From NCBI RefSeq assembly GCF_022376445.1, contig NW_025955523.1, forward strand, positions 1-22,549: a stretch of 22,549 bases of DNA, read 5' to 3'. The position numbers and the translations under genes are program-made. This DNA comes from Fomitopsis serialis (lineage: Eukaryota > Basidiomycota > Agaricomycetes > Polyporales > Fomitopsidaceae). Below the pieces are notes generated by a model that saw only the letters and a list, made by a program, of their open reading frames with translations, did no database searches and was not told the DNA's origin. This document shows, piece by piece, positions 17,229 through 22,549 of the stretch. How positions within the stretch are numbered: position 1 is the first letter of the stretch; every line of letters begins with the position of its first letter.

Positions 17229-20200
17229 ACGTACCCGGTGGCTATGACCACTGCGCGTCGACCGTCCCTGACCCTTCGTCTGGCAGGCCCATCGCTCGAC
17301 CAACTGCGACGCCACACGGCCTGCACGTCCTCACGGAAGTGCAGGCCCCCAGTTGCTCCGATGTAGCTGAACCTCCTGAGGTTCAGCTGGCCAGGTCGTG
17401 GGACGACCTCGACGACATCTCCAGCAGCCCCCAATCGCGCGCAGCCGACCTCCGAGAAGACTTGCACTCCCAACCGGAAGTACAAGCCCCCGGTAGTTCC
17501 AAGACAGCTGAACATCTCGCGGTTCAGCTGACAGGTCCACGATACAACCCCGACCGACTCGACGAAGCGGCGGACCTCGGCCTCGACTTCGACCTCGACC
17601 TCTCCAGCAACAGCATCCACCGCTCTCTCCGCGATCTTGGTGCCCCGACGAGCGCGCTGCCCGACGATCGCGTATTCCCGAGCAACGCGCGAGCTCGAGA
17701 TCGCGACCCGACTACTGCACTACCAACAGTGCAGCGGCCGGCGCTTACGAACCCCGACCGACTAGAACGGCCTCCCGACCGTCAACCCGGCGAGAACTTC
17801 ACAGTTCTCGTCGATGGCTCGCTCCTAGGGACCCCCACCCAGCTTCATACCGACCTCTCCGCGGCCCCCGATATCGTTGGCGACAATGACAGGCACCGCA
17901 AGTCGGAGGTCGCCCGCGAACTCCGAAGAGCGCGTGAAGGACCGAAGGACGGTCAGGACGGGGACGAGGGCGATGTGGGTGAGGGCGAGGAATCACGAGA
18001 GGTAGATGAGGAAGGTCAGGCAGAAGGAGGAGAGGGGGAAGGGTGCAGGGCAAGAAGAGAAGATGAGCTCGTCGAGCGGGATAGCTCGACGACAGGTACG
18101 TCTTCTTTAGACGTATCTCTTCCTCCCCTACCACCATCTCCTATCCCACTACCACCACCTGTGACGACCACGACTACCAACACGGTTGTCGTGGCAGTTA
18201 CCACGTACGATGGTGGTACGGATGGCCCATGGAGCGACCTACAGGTCGCACCTGGCCTGGCAATGCATTGCGATATAGTTGGCGAGCGAGGTTGCTCGAC
18301 CGACGTGCCCAACGGTTGTACAGCTCACGCGCAGACGTACTACTTCGCGAACGAAGTTTATACCGAGGAGATCGGCGATGAGTCGAAAAGCGAGTACCTC
18401 ACGGTACTCGTTCCGCCGTCACCACCTCCTGTGCCGATACCACCACCGGTGACGACCACGACAACCACATCGGTTGTCGTGGCATTCACCATGAAGGATA
18501 GTGGTACCGCCGATTCACGAGGCGATCTACAGGTCGCGCCCAGCACGGACCAGCATCGCAATCACGACGCACAGATGGTGAGCCCTACGCTCAACGGACG
18601 CGCCGCTGATGTCACCGGCGACCATACGTTCCACTCGCGACCTCCGTCATCGGTCCCATGCACTTCACTAGGGAATGACCTCAAGGTCGTTCCCGAGAGT
18701 GCATATCGCGGTGCACTCGGACTGCATGGTTGCAGTACCGAGGCACCCCTAACATCCGCATCCGACGCAGTACAGGCATCGACCTCGTTGGTCGATGCAA
18801 GTCATGCAGAGGATGTCACACGCGGACGCGACCCCTCCACTGCCAAGGGCGAGTACCATGAGGTACTCGCCAACTCACCCTTCCTAGTCACAGTGTCGCC
18901 GCCCTCTCACGCATCGAACACGACGGGCCCACCGATCGTCGTGAACAAATGTCAAGAGGGGATGGCGTCCGAGCCCAATTCCGTGGATCGCGAACTGTCG
19001 ACCGAGACGTCTACCACAGTAGACGTACGGCAGGCCGCACCTGAGTCCGAAGGGCGACCGTCGGGACGCTACGTGCTACCGGCACGTCGCGTTCAGCAAG
19101 ACCGACGTGAGCTGGCTGTATCCCTCGACAGCGAGCACCAGCCCAAGTACTGCGAAGTACCTGGAATTGGAACACCTAGCGAGAACGAATATTTGTTCTC
19201 GCGGGTGCGCAGCACGGCAGGCACCTCGAGTGAGGTGCCCGCGTCGACTAGCACGACGACGACGTCGCCGCGTACCCGATCAAGGAAGCGCTTCCGGGAA
19301 CTGGTCGGAACGGAGGTGGGTGAATGGCAACGTTCACCTACTACTATCCATGGCATTGGGACCGAGTCGGGGCGAGTGCAGGGGAAATCGTCAACCACTA
19401 CGAAGTGGGATGCTATTCTGAGAGGGGAAGGGAGCGGGGCCTCGAGTGGCCGCCGCCTATCTCACGCTACCACCAGTACATCGCGTGAAGAGGTACTGGT
19501 CTCGGATCCTGCAGTGACACGGACGCCAAGCATCGAGCTTGACGTACGGGCCTCACGTCGAACATCAAGGCAGGTACTACCTGTACCACGAGTGTCGAGC
19601 GATCGACTCGACGTGCAGCATACTAGTGATCATCGCAGCCACGACATCACCTTGGAAGCCAGTACCTCGCGCCGCGAAGTACTGGGATTGAACCGAGTAC
19701 CGACTGCACGGGGTCACCCAGTGACTGTCGATGTGAGTCAATGGCCCATGGATAAGGCGTCGCGCGAGGAGTGCTTCACACTCCTTGCAGACCAACTCGA
19801 CCTCGACCTCGATGAGGCTGATTTTGCGGCGAGTGTTGGCGAGTGGGACATTTGGGCTCACTGCAAGAGGTCAGCACTTAGCTGTGGGCATGCAATCGAG
19901 GAGATGTCCCCGCGACTGGGGACATATTCTGTGCAGCTCGTCGAGCATGGGACCACTTCCAGAGGGAGTTGGAAGTGGTTCCTCTCGAGTTCGATCCTCT
20001 GCTGGTTGCACCATTACCTATGGAGATGGTGCGATATTGGGCCTACAACAAGCTGGGATGGCTTGTTGTACCACCTCGCAGTCAACCTCAGGATGACTCC
20101 GACTGGTACAACTCCTCTGATGAGGAGCCTCGTACCACAACTCGTGAGGATTACTCTGACCATGTTGAGTCAGAGTCTCTCTCCGAGTCCGAGCATCATA

Positions 20201-20245
20201 GCTCGTGGGATTCTTCGAATCCAGGTTCTGGGGCAAACTCAGTAG
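17219..20245 (+). CDS. ORF3 of the element: about 1,008-codon low-complexity protein of unknown function
   Basis: The frame is open from 17219, right after a TAG, to a stop at 20245. It has no early ATG and begins where ORF2 ends, in a frame shifted by one base. Copy 2 reads the equivalent ORF2-ORF3 junction in a single frame, which suggests one long protein originally. Contents in order: two HVLTEVQAP / QPEVQAP-type repeats; an acidic Gly/Glu-rich stretch encoded by a purine run (about 17940-18060); two modules with LPPPVTTTTTN..VVV..YDGGT; long Ser/Thr/Glu-rich regions; RTSRQVLPVPR; and EADFAASVGEWDIWAHCKR. There is no protease, RT, integrase or zinc knuckle. So long an open frame argues for coding selection at least until recently. 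Confidence 0.55.
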   Translation, partial: PTLDVPGGYDHCASTVPDPSSGRPIARPTATPHGLHVLTEVQAPSCSDVAEPPEVQLARSWDDLDDISSSPQSRAADLREDLHSQPEVQAPGSSKTAEHLAVQLTGPRYNPDRLDEAADLGLDFDLDLSSNSIHRSLRDLGAPTSALPDDRVFPSNARARDRDPTTALPTVQRPALTNPDRLERPPDRQPGENFTVLVDGSLLGTPTQLHTDLSAAPDIVGDNDRHRKSEVARELRRAREGPKDGQDGDEGDVGEGEESREVDEEGQAEGGEGEGCRARREDELVERDSSTTGTSSLDVSLPPLPPSPIPLPPPVTTTTTNTVVVAVTTYDGGTDGPWSDLQVAPGLAMHCDIVGERGCSTDVPNGCTAHAQTYYFANEVYTEEIGDESKSEYLTVLVPPSPPPVPIPPPVTTTTTTSVVVAFTMKDSGTADSRGDLQVAPSTDQHRNHDAQMVSPTLNGRAADVTGDHTFHSRPPSSVPCTSLGNDLKVVPESAYRGALGLHGCSTEAPLTSASDAVQASTSLVDASHAEDVTRGRDPSTAKGEYHEVLANSPFLVTVSPPSHASNTTGPPIVVNKCQEGMASEPNSVDRELSTETSTTVDVRQAAPESEGRPSGRYVLPARRVQQDRRELAVSLDSEHQPKYCEVPGIGTPSENEYLFSRVRSTAGTSSEVPASTSTTTTSPRTRSRKRFRELVGTEVGEWQRSPTTIHGIGTESGRVQGKSSTTTKWDAILRGEGSGASSGRRLSHATTSTSREEVLVSDPAVTRTPSIELDVRASRRTSRQVLPVPRVSSDRLDVQHTSDHRSHDITLEASTSRREVLGLNRVPTARGHPVTVDVSQWPMDKASREECFTLLADQLDLDLDEADFAASVGEWDIWAHCKRSALSCGHAIEEMSPRLGTYSVQLVEHGTTSRGSWKWFLSSSILCWLHHYLWRWCDIGPTTSWDGLLYHLAVNLRMTPTGTTPLMRSLVPQLVRITLTMLSQSLSPSPSIIARGILRIQVLGQTQ

Positions 20246-20361
20246 TAGTCTCTGACTACTACGAGCAGTCCGAGATGGAGGATACCTACAGTTCTTCTGC
20301 ACTATCTGCTGAAGACGAGGGTAACTCCGAAGATGCAGACTATTACTCGGAGTCCGAGTAG
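19882..20361 (+). CDS. Acidic C-terminal frame of the element, -1 to ORF3
   Basis: Directly after a TAG at 19879-19881 this frame is open for 159 codons. It has better protein texture than the overlapping tail of ORF3: AWDHFQRELEVVPLEFDPLL, RYWAYNKLGWLVVPP, then a long Ser/Asp/Glu/Tyr tail (DDSDWYNSSDEEP to DADYYSESE). It probably is the true C terminus of the ORF3 protein, reached by a -1 shift or after loss of a base. Homology with copy 2 stops at about 19888, just where this frame begins, so the junction may also be a deletion breakpoint that joined two distant parts of a longer parent element. Confidence 0.5.
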   Translation: MWACNRGDVPATGDIFCAARRAWDHFQRELEVVPLEFDPLLVAPLPMEMVRYWAYNKLGWLVVPPRSQPQDDSDWYNSSDEEPRTTTREDYSDHVESESLSESEHHSSWDSSNPGSGANSVVVSDYYEQSEMEDTYSSSALSAEDEGNSEDADYYSESE

Positions 20362-20579
20362 TAGTCTACATGCTGGTTGCACAACTCTGTCGAGTTGTGT
20401 ATGACAATGGTGAACGGTCGTGTCTGCTCACTGACATGAAGTAGTTTGTCGCTGTCTACAGTTCAACATCATCTTTGTCTTGCCAATTGCTACCACCGTT
20501 GGGTGGTTGCATGTACTATTCCTTTCTTTCCTTTTTCTCTCTGTTTCTCTGGTTATCGCTGGGACCCGTGGTCGTGTCC

Positions 20580-20590
20580 AGTGGGGAGAG
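20580..20590 (+). other. Polypurine tract
   Basis: AGTGGGGAGAG abuts the 3' LTR and is the expected primer site for plus-strand cDNA synthesis. Confidence 0.8.
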
Positions 20591-20793
20591 TGTAACGGAT
20601 ATTCCCGTTACAGTATATCTTACATTACATATTTGTCCTTGTTTGCTCCAGGACTCGTATGGCGCGCCGGCACACCTACGAGTCCTCAGCCTTTTACCTC
20701 GTCACCGCCTTTGTATGCACTCTGTAGACAGTACCTCTTGAATAGAGACTGGGTGCAGCGCATACGAGGCACGACGAGTGAGGCACCATTACA
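20591..20793 (+). repeat. 3' LTR of the pol-less element
   Basis: 203 bp, identical to the 5' LTR except for one extra T in a T run and two CG-to-CA changes (in the GC-rich loop of the second stem and near the 3' end). It ends ATTACA and is followed at once by the AATAC target duplication. Confidence 0.93.
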
Positions 20794-20798
20794 AATAC

Positions 20799-21804
20799 AC
20801 AGGGGTGTACCTTTTTCCAAGTTGTAGACCTGTAGTGTTGTTGCATGTCATGCTCACTTGTTATACTGCAATAGAATGGGCAAGTGTGTTGCCTGAAGTA
20901 AGAACTGAAGGGTAGGTAATACAGGATAGGCAAAGATGAACAACTGACAAAAAGGGAAAACAATGTAAACAAGGCACAAAGATCATGTAAGCAAGGTATG
21001 TATTACAACTCATAACTCTGGTGGTTACACAAGTGTGTCATAACAGTACAAATAGCTACACAGACCCACAAGAACTGAGGAATGAAACTAGCAAGGTTGT
21101 ATACATCCATAGATCTTACATATTTTACCAAATATGAACAGTGAGGCAATGGGCAGAGCCTTATAACATGTGCTGTTTACATATAGCAGTATCACAGGTC
21201 AACAGTCAGCAGATGAATATACCTCAGACTCAACAACTACAAAACTGAATCACAGGAAAGATGTAGCAGCAATCATGCTGATTTCTTTTCCATCAGGATC
21301 CCTTGTCACAGGTGACTAACTAAGCATTACACAGTATTACCAGCTGTCTAATAAGGACAGCTTTAAAGTAAGTAGGATTCAGTATGGTCACATTGTTTGG
21401 TAGAGCATTCCAGCTACACCATACTGACAAACACATGGGACTGCAGTAGCCATCATTGTGCATTGAAAAGGTTAGTTGAGCTTTCTCCTAATTCTTCATT
21501 TGAGCCACAACAGCACATACACTGCAATGCACATTAGATATTTCATTTGCTTATTTGATGGCCTCAGCAATCTGTGTATTTGATTATAGCATATCAATAT
21601 TGGCAAAAGCCATGTCATGCATGGTCAATGAGTCTTGAGGGAAAAATGACTGGTGACTTTACCATACTGCCACTATTGCAAAATACTCTCAAGCAAGCTT
21701 CAGAATGGTGACACCCTAAATGCTAGCATACTATGAGAGTGACACACACTGAATACCTGGCTAGGAATTAACATTGATTACTGCCAGTGGATAAGCACTG
21801 CAGA
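20799..21804. other. AT-richer relic DNA, no supported gene
   Basis: Right half of the target of the LTR element. No protein-like frame, terminal repeat or tRNA-like fold was found in about 1 kb. Confidence 0.45.
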
Positions 21805-21906
21805 AGTCCATGGGTTTCATGGGTACATGGGTCAGATTTTGGCTACCCATACCCATACCCATGCATACCCATACCCATGACCCACATGGGTTACTCATAC
21901 CCATGC
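21805..21906. repeat. Second inverted ACCCAT / ATGGGT array
   Basis: ATGGGT units (21808-21833) are followed by TACCCAT units (21843-21882), then mixed orientation to 21906. The left part can fold onto the right part. Motif and mixed orientation match the array at 14460-14590; the flanks are not evidently alike. Confidence 0.75.
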
Positions 21907-22164
21907 AATGCACTAGGTATCAGGCTGTGTCTGCATTGTGGCTCAGCTCGATGCACGAGTGACAGGTCGGCTCATTGTTGTCGGCTGAGCCCGTTGCTTG
22001 GTTTTGGTTGTCGTGGTCGACATGGGTTGGGGGTAGATGGGGTAGATGGATAGCGCAGAGGTTGGATGAAGCGAGTTGACTGTCGAGAGTGAGAGTATGA
22101 GAGTAAGCGAGTATGGTCCTTCGAGTTAACAAAGATGGTAGCATAAAAAGATGTAAAGGTTAAA
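21907..22164. other. Spacer with GGGGTAGATGG-type and GAGAGT-rich short motifs
   Basis: Simple purine-rich motifs at 22025-22115 without an exact tandem period. No gene seen. Confidence 0.35.
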
Positions 22165-22549
22165 AGTCAATCTCACCTTGTTAATGAGAATAGTGCCTTA
22201 GCTGATGTGGCACTTGTATCATCCAAGGCTATAAGCATCTTGCCTGAATCATTCTGAATATTGTCTGATTTTCCACTTTTCCCCGGGTCTCAACAAGCCC
22301 CATTTGACCACAGTAACAGTCCACACCTACATCACTTACTAAGCGCCCAGATGCTGTTTGGAGGTGCATTGGTGCCAAATTTTGGGATGTGTGCATCTCC
22401 AAACAGCATGGGAGGGATGCTGGGCTGCTCTAATTGGCTCAGCAGGTGCTTTCCTGCCCTAATCACTAATCAGGCAGGCTGCCGAGGTTTTGGGCTGAGT
22501 TTGAATCTCAGCCACAAGCCAAAAATGCGTAAATATACAATATTCTGAT
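22165..22549 (+). repeat. SINE-like dispersed repeat, copy B, cut by the window edge
   Basis: This is the same family and orientation as 3385-3785. A near-perfect hairpin at 22351-22409 has 18-nt arms (5' arm ATGCTGTTTGGAGGTGCA). TGGCTCAGCAGG at 22435-22446 is a good match to a tRNA/pol III A box. The T-arm-like stem at 22494-22512 (GCTGAG, loop TTTGAAT, CTCAGC) is a B-box candidate with one base off the CG of the consensus, about 50 bp downstream, which is a normal A-to-B distance. After it, AAAATGCG(T/G)AAA matches copy A again beyond the extra bases of copy A. The 3' end is not in the window. Confidence 0.55.

Larger units (their letters stand above)
15240..20400. repeat. Dense array of short perfect stem-loops
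   Basis: Perfect stems of 8 bp or more with loops of 8 nt or fewer occur at 15752-15780 (13 bp), 16158-16177, 16319-16345 (10), 17365-17388 (10-11), 17505-17530 (9), 17791-17810, 18069-18092 (9), 18391-18410, 18456-18482 (11), 18776-18798 (9), 18848-18871 (10), 19007-19026, 19179-19202, 19220-19239, 19904-19925, 19952-19979 (10), 20044-20070 (10), 20153-20176, 20242-20262 (9) and 20380-20399. Many 5-7 bp stems, and longer stems with larger or imperfect loops, fill the gaps, for example 16974-17020 and 17318-17347. The last one lies beyond the final stop codon. The purine-rich coding stretches (16380-16500, 17940-18060) are the only long gaps. Confidence 0.85.
14868..20798 (+). mobile_element. 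Complete non-autonomous LTR retrotransposon with target duplication AATAC
   Basis: The element runs from 14873 to 20793 (5,921 bp), flanked by identical AATAC at 14868-14872 and 20794-20798. LTRs of 202 and 203 bp differ by two substitutions and one base of indel, so insertion was recent. Between them lie a leader, three long open frames and an acidic C-terminal frame, then a purine tract directly before the 3' LTR. There is no protease, reverse transcriptase, RNase H or integrase anywhere inside, so mobility must depend on proteins in trans. The interior matches the decayed copy at 7815-11036, which lies next to a Ty3/gypsy pol wreck; a Ty3/gypsy-type helper is therefore likely but not proven. 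The interior is packed with short perfect stem-loops. Confidence 0.93.

Noticed and set aside
19877..19883. CTTAGC resembling the Ty1 +1 frameshift site
   Set aside because: The last base of the heptamer context differs, and the frame needed here is -1, not +1.
15240..20400. CRISPR-like or tandem repeat array
   Set aside because: The stem-loops differ in sequence from one another and lie in eukaryotic coding frames; there is no constant repeat with spacers.

Overview
The window looks like repeat-rich nuclear DNA from a filamentous basidiomycete, probably an agaricomycete wood-decay type. The reasons are several 48-89 bp introns with GT..AG borders and CTAAC-type branch points, a glycoside hydrolase family 43 fragment joined to a CBM35-like domain, and Ty3/gypsy pol domains. 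Species cannot be read from the sequence. GC-rich gene-like or transposon blocks alternate with AT-richer, gene-poor relic DNA.

Layout. 1-777 (minus): the 3' part of a spliced GH43 gene, open in every exon, running off the window edge and losing its 5' part near 778. 813-2400 (minus): decayed reading frames of an unrecognised spliced gene. 2425-4254: relic DNA with a short direct duplication, a perfect palindrome and copy A of a SINE-like repeat. 4255-7740 (minus): wreck of a Ty3/gypsy pro-pol (integrase, RNase H, reverse transcriptase, protease, gag-side frame). 7815-11036 (minus): a second block in the same orientation, homologous to the interior of the intact element below and split by a solo LTR with its own target duplication. 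11648-about 14060 (minus): a spliced gene of unknown function with one apparent 1-bp frameshift. 14460-14590: inverted ACCCAT/ATGGGT array. 14868-20798 (plus): a complete, young, pol-less LTR retrotransposon with 202/203-bp LTRs and a perfect 5-bp target duplication. 20799-22549: relic DNA with a second ACCCAT array and copy B of the SINE-like repeat.

The most striking property is an extreme density of short perfect stem-loops through the pol-less element. At least 20 stems of 8 bp or more with loops of 8 nt or fewer lie in about 5.2 kb, where about 0.5 would be expected by chance. They lie inside open reading frames, past the last stop codon and in the LTRs. Similar stem-loops occur in the diverged second block and in the pol wreck. 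The pol wreck, the second block and the intact element may therefore be parts of one hairpin-rich Ty3/gypsy family, with the intact copy a non-autonomous derivative. Mutations in the wrecks and between the LTRs are mostly consistent with C-to-T change at CpG, as expected for methylated or RIP-like silenced DNA.
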